DNA of 43,816 nucleotides from Motilimonas sp. E26 (GTDB lineage Bacteria; Pseudomonadota; Gammaproteobacteria; Enterobacterales; CBDFNC01). The notes below the pieces were generated by a model. It was not told where the DNA came from and did no database searches. It saw nothing but the letters and a program-made list of their open reading frames with translations. Position 1 is the stretch's first letter. Each line of letters starts with the position of its first letter. The stretch is taken from the NCBI RefSeq assembly GCF_021278025.1, contig NZ_JAIBHJ010000030.1:1-43816 (forward strand), written 5' to 3'. A program made the translations under genes and the position numbers. This document shows positions 17,124 to 25,817 of this stretch, piece after piece.

Positions 17124-18362
17124 ATGGATTTGACTCGACTCCTCCCCTTATTCCTCATGATATTTAGCTTTAGCGCAGTCAGCCTGGCAAAAACCGAGCT
17201 ATCGACTTACCAACGAACCGACATTAAATTTAACCAAGCAAACATTACTTCTGAATTTGAGTTTGACAATGGCTTACCCATAGTAAACCTTAGCATTCAA
17301 GGTAAGCCCTATCGTTTTCTGTTTGATACGGGAGCGGTTTCCACTATTGATTTAAAGCTAGCTCAGCAGCTTAACTTACCCGTTCAAGCCTTACCTCATC
17401 TTAAAGCGATGGACGCCAACGGAGCAACAAGCAACATACAAGGTGCTGTGATCCCGTCATTAGATTGGCACGGTTTAACCATAAACAACCTTGGTGTAGC
17501 GGTATTTGACCTCAATCCGGCCAATGGCTTATTTTCTTGTATTAAGCTAGATGGCATTCTAGGTTACAACCTGATCTCATTGCTTCCTGGAATAAAGATA
17601 GATTATCAACAGCGCCAACTGACACTCAGCTCTCGTCCCCAAACCTTTGCCAAAGATGCAGCTGTAATACCCATAGAGTTAAAAGCGGGTAGTGGCCCCA
17701 TCTTACGTTTGCATTTTAATCAAGCCGTAAAGAATGTTCCGGTTATTTTAGACACAGGTAAAAATGCAGGCTTAAGCTTACCAATAAGAGTAGGCCAAGA
17801 ACTTCAGAAGGCGGAACAACTGGTCTACCCCGTTTACCCGGTTTTTAGCCAAGAAAACTCTGCCCTATTTACGCAACAGGCTAATCAAAGCTTTTTGACC
17901 CGAATTGACAATGTTTATCTTAGCCACTTCAAAATCGACAATATGGTGGTCGACTTTAACCAAGGTATGCCTTTACTCGGTAATGACTTCTTTCGCCAAT
18001 ATACCGTTTCTATAAATTGGCAGCAGCGCCGCATTGGTTTAATACCGAATGGCGAAGTTCGCCATGCTGAGGATTGGTCTACGTTTGGCCTTTACCCTAC
18101 TTTTGACGCGGCGCAAGGCGTTGTGGTAGGCCGACTGCTACCCACAGTGAGCAAAGCGATGAAGCAAATTAGGGTGGGCGACAAAATAGTGCAGGTAGAA
18201 AATAATGATACCAGCACCAACCCACTGGAAAGCGTGTGTTTTATGTCGCAAAACAAATACAAGGCCAAACAAAATCCAACGATAAATTTAACTTTAGAGA
18301 GAAACCATCAACAATATCAGCTAACGTTAGAAAGAAAGTACTTATTCCGTCATCAGGACTAA
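17124..18362 (+). CDS. Exported retropepsin-like aspartyl protease with PDZ-like end
   Basis: 412 residues. A signal peptide (MDLTRLLPLFLMIFSFSAVSLA) leads into two aspartyl-protease-type halves: FLFDTGAVSTIDLKLAQQLNLPV near residue 75, then VPVILDTGKNAGLSLP near residue 205. Having two DTG motifs in one chain resembles a full pseudo-dimeric protease rather than a single retropepsin domain. The end (FDAAQGVVVGRLLPTVSKAMKQIRVGDKIVQVEN) looks like a PDZ domain, as in related bacterial families. Substrate unknown; location probably periplasm. No operon partner is evident; the gene ends about 55 bases before the diguanylate cyclase. Confidence 0.75.
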   Translation: MDLTRLLPLFLMIFSFSAVSLAKTELSTYQRTDIKFNQANITSEFEFDNGLPIVNLSIQGKPYRFLFDTGAVSTIDLKLAQQLNLPVQALPHLKAMDANGATSNIQGAVIPSLDWHGLTINNLGVAVFDLNPANGLFSCIKLDGILGYNLISLLPGIKIDYQQRQLTLSSRPQTFAKDAAVIPIELKAGSGPILRLHFNQAVKNVPVILDTGKNAGLSLPIRVGQELQKAEQLVYPVYPVFSQENSALFTQQANQSFLTRIDNVYLSHFKIDNMVVDFNQGMPLLGNDFFRQYTVSINWQQRRIGLIPNGEVRHAEDWSTFGLYPTFDAAQGVVVGRLLPTVSKAMKQIRVGDKIVQVENNDTSTNPLESVCFMSQNKYKAKQNPTINLTLERNHQQYQLTLERKYLFRHQD

Positions 18363-18418
18363 ATTATCTTTACAGTATTTTGCAAAAGCATTTAGTTTGA
18401 CTTTAGGCACAGGCAGCA

Positions 18419-19441
18419 ATGAGCAAAAAATTATTTCAAAAATCGACCGAGAATTTACGTAAAGCTGTGCCCTTGATGATCAAAAACCAAGTGCCCACCA
18501 CGCCGACTAACTATGCCTTGTGGTACACCTATGTCGATAATAGCCTGCCACAAATGAACAAAGAGTTAGATCAAGCGATTACCGATTATGGTATGTGTCC
18601 ACCAGCCACCGGCGAAACCCTCTATCGCACCTATGTCGCCAGTAAAACCGAAACCGACATTCGCCAACTGAGATCAAGCCTTGAACTACTATTAAACGAA
18701 GTGTCTCATTCAATGACCGACACTTTATCGGACACACAAGATTTTCAGCAAATGATAGATAAAAACTTTGATTGCCTATCACGGGTTGAAGACGAGGGGC
18801 TGTCATTTGAAGAAGTGATGGAGTTGGTTCGAGGGCTCATTTCTGAATCAAAAGAAATCCGCCATTCTACACGTTTTTTGAACAATCAACTCAATACCGC
18901 TAGCGCTGAGGTTGCCCGTCTCAAACTACAGCTAGAGCAGGTGCAAAAAGACGCTCTGTATGACGGTTTATCCGGCCTGCTCAATCGCCGCGCATTAGAT
19001 AATGACTTAGTTAGCCTTTGTGCTCACGAGCAACCATTTAGCTTTATTTTGGTTGATATAGACCATTTCAAAAAATTCAATGATGAATATGGTCATTTGT
19101 TTGGTGATTCGGTGATTAAAGCCATTGCCCGCCGTTTACAACTAAGCTGTAGAGATGGCATTACCGCCTATCGCTTTGGCGGTGAAGAGTTTGCCTTAGT
19201 CGTCCCCGGAAAAAACCTCAGGGTTGCGCGCCAACTCGCAGAATCAATACGCCGTGCGATTGAAAAAGTATCGGTAAAAGACAAGCGCAGTAGTCGCCAA
19301 GTTGACCACATTACTGCCTCTTTTGGTGTAGCCGAATACACCCCTAAAGAAAGTGCCAGTAGCTTGATCGATAAAGCAGACAAACAGCTTTATGAAGCAA
19401 AACGCTTAGGTCGTAATCGCGTTTTACCTATGTCGGTTTAG
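18419..19441 (+). CDS. GGDEF-domain diguanylate cyclase
   Basis: 340 residues. Residues 170 to the end are a GGDEF domain with the active-site variant RFGGEEF and the usual DGLSGLLNRRALDND start and LYEAKRLGRNRV end. It should make cyclic di-GMP from two GTP. The N-terminal half is a cytoplasmic alpha-helical sensory region with a coiled coil just before the catalytic domain (NTASAEVARLKLQLEQVQKD). No membrane segment, so the signal is probably intracellular. An RxxD-type inhibitory site is not evident before GGEEF. Nothing in the context shows its target. Confidence 0.92.
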   Translation: MSKKLFQKSTENLRKAVPLMIKNQVPTTPTNYALWYTYVDNSLPQMNKELDQAITDYGMCPPATGETLYRTYVASKTETDIRQLRSSLELLLNEVSHSMTDTLSDTQDFQQMIDKNFDCLSRVEDEGLSFEEVMELVRGLISESKEIRHSTRFLNNQLNTASAEVARLKLQLEQVQKDALYDGLSGLLNRRALDNDLVSLCAHEQPFSFILVDIDHFKKFNDEYGHLFGDSVIKAIARRLQLSCRDGITAYRFGGEEFALVVPGKNLRVARQLAESIRRAIEKVSVKDKRSSRQVDHITASFGVAEYTPKESASSLIDKADKQLYEAKRLGRNRVLPMSV

Positions 19442-19472
19442 CCAGCGGCTATTCACAAGTCACCCAAATCTT

Positions 19473-19614
19473 GGATAAATGAAATAGTTTGCTTTCCTGC
19501 AAAAACGCGGTGAATACCTCCTCATGCGCTTCGCATTTTCATTCCCGAAAATGAAATTTTGCCGTTAAAGTATTCATTTTCTGGCTGCGATAGGCTTAAA
19601 CAGCGCAGAGGTTA
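19473..19614 (+). repeat. Dispersed structured repeat, copy B
   Basis: Aligns with copy A over its whole length. The central hairpin is CATTTTC and GAAAATG: two bases differ from copy A on each side, and the changes keep pairing. It lies between the convergent genes of the diguanylate cyclase and the DUF2064-like protein. Confidence 0.75.
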
Positions 19615-19626
19615 CATGGTAAAAGA

Positions 19627-20319
19627 TTAAGCGATCACTTGACTAAAAACAGGTTGCAACGCTTGCATTAGCCGCATTCTAGCAGGGCGCTTATCTTGCG
19701 CTAAATCATGCTGCAACCGCAATAAGTCAGACGCCTTGCTAATGGCATAGGCAGCTTGGGTATCACTAACTTGAAAGCTTGATTGGATGCACCTTAGCTG
19801 TAGCTGCTCAGCCACCGCAGCACTGCGCCAATCAATACCGGAAAAACTGGGCCAAGGACGAGTATTTGCTAACAGGCTCAGTCCAGATATCGCGTCATGA
19901 TTCAATACCACATCGTAGTTTTGTAAAATAAGAATGGCTTTACGGTAGTGATCACCAGACAGGGCTGGTGCATCAGAAAAAATATATATAAATTGCTGCA
20001 AGCCCTGTTCGCGTAAGCTCAGATCAAGGTAAGTAAGCGTTTCACTCATAAGGCCTTGCGAATCATGACACTCCACCAGCCAAGGTTGCTTTTGTTGGTG
20101 TGTATCAGCGAGATATTCGGCCCATGCCCGATCTTGCTCCGGCACCGCCAATGCAACTCTACCGGGCCAAATACGGGCATCTTCAAGGGCACATTCAATA
20201 AACAGCTGGCTCAGTTGCATCGCCCGCTTAGCGCCGAGTGTTTCCGCTAGCCCTAAGTGACATACACCCAAGCGAGGACGAGCCAGCAGTACTACTAATG
20301 TAGGAATAAATCGCTTCAT
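19627..20319 (-). CDS. DUF2064/glycosyltransferase-like protein
   Basis: 230 residues. The pattern fits the DUF2064 family, which has a GT-A glycosyltransferase-like fold: LVVLLARPRLGVCHLGLAETLGAKRAM at the N-terminus, FIYIFSDAPALSGDHYRKAI in the middle (the family's DxPAL motif) and DISGLSL-like residues later. Members occur in arsenosugar and other small-molecule glycosylation pathways, but the donor and acceptor here are unknown. Start ATG preceded by GAGGATTAG. No companion glycosyl or methyl transferase gene is near. Confidence 0.6.
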   Translation of the reverse strand: MKRFIPTLVVLLARPRLGVCHLGLAETLGAKRAMQLSQLFIECALEDARIWPGRVALAVPEQDRAWAEYLADTHQQKQPWLVECHDSQGLMSETLTYLDLSLREQGLQQFIYIFSDAPALSGDHYRKAILILQNYDVVLNHDAISGLSLLANTRPWPSFSGIDWRSAAVAEQLQLRCIQSSFQVSDTQAAYAISKASDLLRLQHDLAQDKRPARMRLMQALQPVFSQVIA

Positions 20320-20410
20320 CTAATCCTCGCTTCAGCCATCTTTTTGATAACATCAATATATCAAAACAACAGCGCCAATCTAGGACATCATTCGCGATCT
20401 GAAACTAGGG

Positions 20411-21856
20411 TCACTTATTTTTAGATGTTTTCCCTAAAGTAAGTAGCTCAGTAAAAAAATCGCGCTCAAATTGACGAATGGGGTTCAGTCTATTTTTGTA
20501 TAACCGTGCTTGCTTCGGCGGTAAGTTATATCCCGATACCATATAGGCGAATAACCTTGGCCCTTGCTGCGTGTCAACCACGCCAACCATGTTAACAACA
20601 CTTTTTAACGAGCCCGTTTTACCTCGAACCTTGCCTTTAAGCTCATCCACTCGCAGCGATGTGCGCCATTTTAGTGTGCCATCGACCCCTGAGACAGCAA
20701 GAGAATCTAATAACTTAAGCTTATTATCATTGTTATAAACAAATTGCATCACTTGCAACAGCTGATCAACCGTCACTAAATTATGCCGCGACAAGCCCGA
20801 ACCATCGGCCATGATGGCATCAGATAAATCTAACTTGGCCTGACTTTTCAATATCGCTTTTACAGCCGCCTCACCACTGCGGAAACTGCCTGCTTGGTTA
20901 TAGTATTCTGCGCCCAATGTTTTAAACACCACATCAGCAATGAGGTTGTCGGATTTTTTCAGCATTTTTTTCAATAAACTATCTAACGTTGCTGAACGCT
21001 GGCGAACCAACACCACACCTTCGGGCTCAAGTGTCGATTCACGGCGAATGACTCCCGTATGAGTAATACCAGCTCCGTTTAAATCAGCCGCTAAAATACT
21101 GGCAAAATATGTAACGGGATCATTAACCGAAAATTTCATTGGAATAGGATCTTTGGTCGCGACAAAACAGCCCATTAATTCATAATGATTAGTATCACCT
21201 CGATTTAGCTCTAAAGCGCAGTGCGACTGTCGCATTTCCTTCCATGCTTTTAACGCATAAGTGCTGTTATCAACCCGTATCGGTTCATGGGCAGGAATAA
21301 ACACACGCGTAGCCCCTTCTTTTGTGACCGACAAATTACCTTGCACGCAATTACGGTTGATAATCACCGCACTAGCTGGCGAGGTATAACAAACCCCTAA
21401 ATCATTCCAAGATTGGCCATTACTCCAGTGATAACCATTAAAACGGCCATCATTAATTAAAATGTCACCGGTTATTTTCTTAACGCCACTTTGCTTTAAG
21501 GTTTTCAGCATCTCGCGCAACTGCTTGCGGGTAAAGTCAGGCGCTCCCGATAACCTAAAACGTAAATCTTGGGCTATCGTTCCTTGCTTTAAACTCGCCT
21601 CAGTTAAGGTTTCAATTTGAGTATTGAAACGGTAGCTACCACCAAGGTGCAAACGCGCAGCAGTAGCCGTAATCAGCTTTTGAGTACTCGCGGGAGCCAA
21701 GTTTAGATGGCGATTTTGCTGATTAATAATCGTGCCATCAGGCTTAGCAACCACATAAGCCAATACCGGCTTAGATGGCATGTCATCAAACTGCGCCCCT
21801 GCGAAAGCCATGCTAGAAAAACAGATAAAAGAAAGAAAAAAAACACCGCGTAACAT
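20411..21856 (-). CDS. dacB: D-alanyl-D-alanine carboxypeptidase/endopeptidase PBP4
   Basis: 481 residues with a signal peptide (MLRGVFFLSFICFSSMAFA). PBP4-class class C penicillin-binding protein that removes the last D-Ala from peptidoglycan stems and cuts peptide cross-links in the periplasm. All three active-site motifs are present: SxxK as PASTQK (Ser57, Lys60), SxN as KSDNLIAD, and KTG as RGKTGSLKSVVN. The long insert between SxxK and SxN, typical of DacB, and MADGSGLSRHNL are also there. Start supported by GGGG 8 bases before the ATG. Divergent from the ECF sigma operon. Confidence 0.95.
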   Translation of the reverse strand: MLRGVFFLSFICFSSMAFAGAQFDDMPSKPVLAYVVAKPDGTIINQQNRHLNLAPASTQKLITATAARLHLGGSYRFNTQIETLTEASLKQGTIAQDLRFRLSGAPDFTRKQLREMLKTLKQSGVKKITGDILINDGRFNGYHWSNGQSWNDLGVCYTSPASAVIINRNCVQGNLSVTKEGATRVFIPAHEPIRVDNSTYALKAWKEMRQSHCALELNRGDTNHYELMGCFVATKDPIPMKFSVNDPVTYFASILAADLNGAGITHTGVIRRESTLEPEGVVLVRQRSATLDSLLKKMLKKSDNLIADVVFKTLGAEYYNQAGSFRSGEAAVKAILKSQAKLDLSDAIMADGSGLSRHNLVTVDQLLQVMQFVYNNDNKLKLLDSLAVSGVDGTLKWRTSLRVDELKGKVRGKTGSLKSVVNMVGVVDTQQGPRLFAYMVSGYNLPPKQARLYKNRLNPIRQFERDFFTELLTLGKTSKNK

Positions 21857-21926
21857 ATGTCAAACCCCGAACCAATAAGAACTAATAGCTTAGGACTTCT
21901 ACCTAAAAAAAGCATCAAATAATCAC

Positions 21927-21947
21927 AATGTTAACCCAATTAACATT
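21927..21947. promoter_or_regulatory. Palindrome between dacB and the sigma-factor operon
   Basis: AATGTTAA, five bases, TTAACATT: a perfect 8+8 inverted repeat in the divergent gap. The position and symmetry suit a dimeric regulator's operator. The regulator cannot be named. Confidence 0.4.
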
Positions 21948-22065
21948 AAACGTGGTTTATACCCCTGAATGCTCAATTTATATGCAGAAATATGTCGCAA
22001 AACTTGAGCGCAATGCAGGCCTAAGGTATGTTGACCGCATCTAGATTTTGTTGCGCGGAGCACGC

Positions 22066-22620
22066 TTGACTAAGACCGAATTATTAACCGATGAACAGCT
22101 AATGCTGAACTACGGTAAAGGAGATGCTGCGGCATTTGAGCAGCTATATCAAAAACATAAAGGCGGCGTTTATCGTTATTTTTTACGCCATTGTAGCCGC
22201 GCGGATGTGGCGGAAGAATTACATCATGATATTTGGATGAAATTAATCAATGCACGAGAAAGCTATCAACCTACAGCGAAGTTTACAACATGGTTATATA
22301 CCTTAGCGCACAACCACTTAGTCAATTATTACCGTAAAAACAGCAAAGCTCAGACTCTTGATTTTGATGATATTGTGGAACCAGAAGACGAGCTACCGGA
22401 TCTGTCTGAACAGCTAACCCATAGTCGTCAAGCAGATGAGTTGATCAGTCAGGTAGAGCTGTTACCTGCACAACAAAAAGAAGTGTTTTTATTGCGCCAC
22501 GAAGCTGGGTTTAGTTTAGAAGAAATAGCAAACCTAACAAAATCAAGTTTTGAAGCAACAAAAAGTCGCTTGCGCTATGCCATGGCCAAGCTTAAACAGG
22601 GGGTTTCATATGAGCCATAA
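22066..22620 (+). CDS. ECF-family RNA polymerase sigma factor
   Basis: About 184 residues with the two expected domains. Region 2: LMLNYGKGDAAAFEQLYQKHKGGVYRYFLRHC and HDIWMKLINARESYQPTAKFTTWLYTLAHNHLVNYYRK. Region 4: LPAQQKEVFLLRHEAGFSLEEIANLTKSSFEATKSRLRYAMAKLKQ. There is no ATG near the start; I choose the TTG at 22066, five bases after a GGAG, over a TTG at 22048. The stop overlaps the start of the next gene, a likely anti-sigma factor. It therefore probably directs an envelope or stress regulon and is held in check by that partner. Confidence 0.9.
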   Translation: MTKTELLTDEQLMLNYGKGDAAAFEQLYQKHKGGVYRYFLRHCSRADVAEELHHDIWMKLINARESYQPTAKFTTWLYTLAHNHLVNYYRKNSKAQTLDFDDIVEPEDELPDLSEQLTHSRQADELISQVELLPAQQKEVFLLRHEAGFSLEEIANLTKSSFEATKSRLRYAMAKLKQGVSYEP

Positions 22621-23149
22621 ATCACCGCTTAATGATGATGCGATTAGCAAAGCGTATCAACAACAAAGCAACGACATGCCTAGCAGTGCGCTCGATGATA
22701 AAATTCTAGCCGCCTCACGACGTGCTGTTGCAGCCAAACCTACATCGATTGCGCCGAAACGCTCATGGCGGAATATGCCGTTTTTGCCGGCGATTGCAGC
22801 TTCCTTCTTTGTTGCTGCAGTGTTCGTGGCGCAACAAGAAGAGCCTGAGCACATTATACCGCAGGCTGAAGTTGCTCCTATGTCAATCTCAGCCCCTGCG
22901 CTAATGAAGAGCGCAGCGCCAGAAATGATGGCAGAAGCGGATGTCACTGAGCCATTACAGTTCCAAGGCAAAATAGAACAACGTGATCAGCAATGGTGGT
23001 TAATTACCTCTGAACAAGATGTGTTAATTGAAAGCCCACCTCGCAATATTGCCGATTTTGAGCATCAGCAAGCCTTGGTTCAAGGCCATGCTGGCACCTC
23101 AGAGGGTGAGGTTATCAGCATTGTTATTCAAGAAATTAAATTAAACTAG
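22610..23149 (+). CDS. Probable transmembrane anti-sigma factor
   Basis: 179 residues. A short cytoplasmic part (SKAYQQQSNDMPSSALDDKILAASRRAV) precedes one membrane helix (FLPAIAASFFVAAVFVAQQ) and a periplasmic part. This is the shape of single-pass anti-sigma factors, and the gene overlaps the sigma gene by 11 bases. I see no zinc-binding H-x3-C-x2-C motif, so it is not a classic ZAS protein. The cognate pairing is inferred from context. The ATG at 22610 follows a GGGGG; a longer in-frame start inside the sigma gene is unlikely. Confidence 0.75.
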   Translation: MSHKSPLNDDAISKAYQQQSNDMPSSALDDKILAASRRAVAAKPTSIAPKRSWRNMPFLPAIAASFFVAAVFVAQQEEPEHIIPQAEVAPMSISAPALMKSAAPEMMAEADVTEPLQFQGKIEQRDQQWWLITSEQDVLIESPPRNIADFEHQQALVQGHAGTSEGEVISIVIQEIKLN

Positions 23150-23157
23150 GAGATAAT

Positions 23158-23385
23158 ATGGCTTCTCAAGGTTCTACCGGCAATGTGATTGCCGCGGTAT
23201 GTAGTTTTTTCATTTGCGGTTTAGGCCAATTGGTACAAGGGCGCATTTTGGCTGCCTTGATGTTTTGTCTATTCACCTATGCAGCATACGGCATTGCGGG
23301 GTTTACCTTTGGCATCTTTCTAATTATTGCCGTGCCGCTACATATTTGGTGCATTGTTGACGCGGCGCTGTATCGCGGGGACTAA
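23158..23385 (+). CDS. Small membrane protein, TM2-like
   Basis: 75 residues with three hydrophobic segments (residues about 10-24, 30-47, 52-68) and the GLGQLVQGR motif often found before the first turn of TM2/DUF5683-type proteins; it ends in VDAALYRGD. Function unknown. AGGAGA sits 4 bases before the ATG and the gene lies 8 bases after the anti-sigma gene, so it is the third member of the sigma operon. Confidence 0.75.
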   Translation: MASQGSTGNVIAAVCSFFICGLGQLVQGRILAALMFCLFTYAAYGIAGFTFGIFLIIAVPLHIWCIVDAALYRGD

Positions 23386-23531
23386 TACCGAGCATCAACA
23401 ATAAAGGCGCTACTCATGCCTTTACCAATTCTAAATAAATGCTGCTGGTATGCTCAATATTAAGCAGCATCACCTGACAAGGGGTGCTATAATCTTGCTC
23501 CGGTTGTTCCACGCGCCCGGCAGGATTAAAA

Positions 23532-24467
23532 ATGACGAACCCCTTATTTAAGAAAGACATAGTCTCAATCGCTGATCTCTCTCGTAGCGAACTTGAGCTC
23601 ATCGTAGCAACAGCAAAGAAACTCAAGCACCAACCCCAACCCGAATTGCTGAAAAACAAAATAGTCGCTAGTTGCTTTTTTGAAGCATCCACTCGTACTC
23701 GCCTTTCATTTGAAACAGCGGTACAACGTTTAGGCGGCTCGGTCATCGGCTTTGACAGTGGCGGCAATACCTCGCTAGCCCAAAAAGGGGAAACCCTTAC
23801 CGACTCAGTGAAAGTGATATCTTCTTATGCCGACGCTTTCTTTATGCGTCATCCACAAGAAGGCGCAGCACGCTTAGCGGCTGAATCTGCTTCTATTCCA
23901 GTCATTAATGGTGGCGATGGTTCAAACCAACACCCGACACAAACCTTACTGGATCTGTTCACTATTTATGAAACACAAAGCAGCTTAGAGAACCTCAATA
24001 TTGCCTTTGTTGGTGATTTGAAATATGGCCGCACCGTGCACTCATTAGCGCAAGCCTTATCATTGTTTAACTGTAACTTTTTCTTTATTGCTCCCCCAGC
24101 TTTAGCGATGCCAGACTACATTTTGGAAGAGTTAGACGACGCTGGCATTAACTACTCGATCCATGGCAGCATTGAAGAGGTAATAGGCTCTCTCGATATC
24201 TTGTATATGACACGAGTTCAAAAAGAGCGCTTTGACGAAACCGAATACCAACACCTGAAATCAGCCTTTGTACTGACAGGTAGCATGCTAGAAAACGTAC
24301 GAGAAAACCTAAAAATCCTACATCCGTTACCTCGCATTGACGAAATTACTATCGATGTCGATAACACACCGTACGCTTACTACTTTGAACAAGCCGAAAA
24401 TGGCGTGTATGCCAGACAAGCCCTGCTAGCCTTGGTGCTGTCCAACTTTTTTCAGGAGCAAGCATGA
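23532..24467 (+). CDS. pyrB: Aspartate carbamoyltransferase, catalytic chain
   Basis: 311 residues, the usual size. It joins carbamoyl phosphate and aspartate, the first committed step of pyrimidine synthesis, in the cytoplasm. Visible: carbamoyl-phosphate loop [13 protein letters not shown], the lysine loop [30 protein letters not shown], and [15 protein letters not shown] near the C-terminus. The stop overlaps the start of pyrI (ATGA), the arrangement for the c6r6 holoenzyme. A TATAAT-like -10 is seen near 23490; I see no attenuation hairpin or leader peptide before it. Confidence 0.96.
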   Translation: MTNPLFKKDIVSIADLSRSELELIVATAKKLKHQPQPELLKNKIVASCFFEASTRTRLSFETAVQRLGGSVIGFDSGGNTSLAQKGETLTDSVKVISSYADAFFMRHPQEGAARLAAESASIPVINGGDGSNQHPTQTLLDLFTIYETQSSLENLNIAFVGDLKYGRTVHSLAQALSLFNCNFFFIAPPALAMPDYILEELDDAGINYSIHGSIEEVIGSLDILYMTRVQKERFDETEYQHLKSAFVLTGSMLENVRENLKILHPLPRIDEITIDVDNTPYAYYFEQAENGVYARQALLALVLSNFFQEQA

Positions 24468-24919
24468 AGAAGAAGTTAGAAGTTCAAGCCATTGAAAATG
24501 GCTCGGTGATTGATCATATTGCGGCTGGTAAAGGGGTTAAAATCCTTAAGTTTTTTCAGCTGACCGATACCAACCAAAAAATCACTATTGGCTTAAACTT
24601 ACCCACGGGTGGCAACACAACCAAAGACTTAATCAAGATTGAGAACACCCAAATTACCGGTGTGCAAGCCAATCAACTCGCTTTGTTTGCACCAGATGCC
24701 ACCATCAACTTGATTGACGATTACGATGTAGTAAAGAAGTTTAAGGTTGCCTTGCCGGAAGCCATTAGTGGCGTGTTGGCCTGCCCGAACTCAAACTGCA
24801 TTAGCCACAATGAGCCGGTTGATAGCTTGTTTTACATTAAACAAAAACAACAAATTAAGCTTAAGTGCCATTATTGTGAAAAAAGTTTTGCGACCTCTTT
24901 CTTTAAAGAACTAGACTAA
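24464..24919 (+). CDS. pyrI: Aspartate carbamoyltransferase, regulatory chain
   Basis: 151 residues. PyrI binds CTP or ATP through its N-terminal domain and links catalytic trimers through a C-terminal zinc domain. The allosteric part ([25 protein letters not shown]) and the four zinc cysteines are both present (CPNSNC near residue 109 and CHYCEK near 138). It overlaps the end of pyrB and has AGGAG just before its ATG. Confidence 0.96.
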   Translation: MKKKLEVQAIENGSVIDHIAAGKGVKILKFFQLTDTNQKITIGLNLPTGGNTTKDLIKIENTQITGVQANQLALFAPDATINLIDDYDVVKKFKVALPEAISGVLACPNSNCISHNEPVDSLFYIKQKQQIKLKCHYCEKSFATSFFKELD

Positions 24920-24938
24920 CGTCCAAGCAAGCAAACAT

Positions 24939-24970
24939 AAAAAAAGCGATTCATCTGAATCGCTTTTTTT
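24939..24970 (+). terminator. Intrinsic terminator of pyrBI
   Basis: AGCGATTC and GAATCGCT pair around ATCT, with A tracts before and T7 after, 20 bases downstream of the pyrI stop. Confidence 0.9.
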
Positions 24971-25185
24971 AATCTCTTCATTTTGAACTTGGGTCTCATT
25001 CAACTTTGCCGGTAGGCTTGGGTGCGTGGTGATATTACGCCTAAGCGGCTACTCACTTGCGGTAACAAGGTTTTTGCCAGAATACAGGGTAAATATTCTA
25101 TCTGCTTAGCTGTGCCCTTCACTAAGAAAAATAATAGCTAACAAACCACGCAATAACTTACCTTTTTTATCTACATTTATGATTA

Positions 25186-25226
25186 GTTGCGCAATACTAT
25201 TCCAATATATTTAATTTATGCGCAAT
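25186..25226. promoter_or_regulatory. Paired TTGCGCAA-type sites upstream of the Lrp-type gene
   Basis: GTTGCGCAAT at 25186-25195 contains the self-complementary TTGCGCAA, and TATGCGCAAT at 25217-25226 repeats it with one change. The centres are about 32 bases apart, three helical turns, as expected for wrapping Lrp-type octamers. They lie 20 to 60 bases before the gene start. The rest of 24971-25244 has nothing I can name. Confidence 0.45.
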
Positions 25227-25244
25227 CAACATGGAAGCCGAATA

Positions 25245-25721
25245 ATGACTAAGCTAGATCGCACCGACAGACACATTTTAACCTTGATGCAAGAGAATGG
25301 CCGAATCAGTAATCTGGAACTGGCAGAACAAATTGGCTTGTCTGCATCACCTTGCTCTCGTCGTGTTAAAAGCCTAGAAGAAGCAGGTTATGTCGATAAA
25401 CACGTTACCTTACTTAACCCACAAAAGCTGGGTTTAAAACTAACCGCGTATATCCACATTAGCATGGATCGACACACACCTGATCGCTTTGAAAACTTTG
25501 AAAAAGAAGTAGCGCAATATCCAGAAATTGTTGAATGCTGTTTAATTACAGGAATGGATGCCGATTACCAACTGAAGGTAATGGTGCCAGACATGGAAGC
25601 TTACCAAGAATTTTTACTGGGTAAATTAACGCGTATTTCAGGCGTCACCGGCGTACGCTCTAGCTTTATGCTACGCAGTATTTTCCAAAATACTGCGCTG
25701 CCGTTAAACCATATTAAGTAA
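25245..25721 (+). CDS. Lrp/AsnC-family transcriptional regulator
   Basis: 158 residues. N-terminal winged helix-turn-helix (DRTDRHILTLMQENGRISNLELAEQIGLSASPCSRRVKSLEEAGYV) and a C-terminal RAM effector-binding domain (FEKEVAQYPEIVECCLITGMDADYQLKVMVPDMEAYQEFL). The closest general match is the Lrp/YbaO-type group with SPCSRRVKSLE in the recognition helix. Ligand not deducible, probably an amino acid. I start at the ATG at 25245 with GGAAG upstream and conserved TKLDRTDRHI; an in-frame ATG at 25218 would put the second TTGCGCAA-type site inside the coding sequence. Confidence 0.9.
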   Translation: MTKLDRTDRHILTLMQENGRISNLELAEQIGLSASPCSRRVKSLEEAGYVDKHVTLLNPQKLGLKLTAYIHISMDRHTPDRFENFEKEVAQYPEIVECCLITGMDADYQLKVMVPDMEAYQEFLLGKLTRISGVTGVRSSFMLRSIFQNTALPLNHIK

Positions 25722-25722
25722 C

Positions 25723-25748
25723 CTGAGTTCTGCCTAAGGCGAACTCAG
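25723..25748 (+). terminator. Hairpin after the Lrp-type gene
   Basis: CTGAGTTC pairs with GAACTCAG and an inner GCC pairs with GGC across TAA, with one bulged T. It starts directly after the stop codon. No T tract follows. Confidence 0.5.
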
Positions 25749-25750
25749 CT

Positions 25751-25817
25751 AGATAAAGTATGTTTGACGGCAACATTTCGCTTTCAGGGATAGAAGCGCA
25801 ATGCGTATGAACTCAAG
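25751..25817 (-). repeat. Dispersed structured repeat, copy D (partial)
   Basis: On the minus strand it aligns with the core of copies A and B (CTGAAAGCGAAATGTTGCCGT, then AACATACTTTAT) and with their hairpin (CGCTTT / GAAGCG). It lacks the outer left arm. It lies between the convergent Lrp-type gene and cobD, reaching about 5 bases into the end of cobD. Confidence 0.55.

Noticed and set aside
23386-23531. Possible pyrBI attenuator or leader peptide
   Set aside because: I see a TATAAT and a short imperfect hairpin but no leader peptide with uridine-rich stretch and no T-tract terminator before pyrB.
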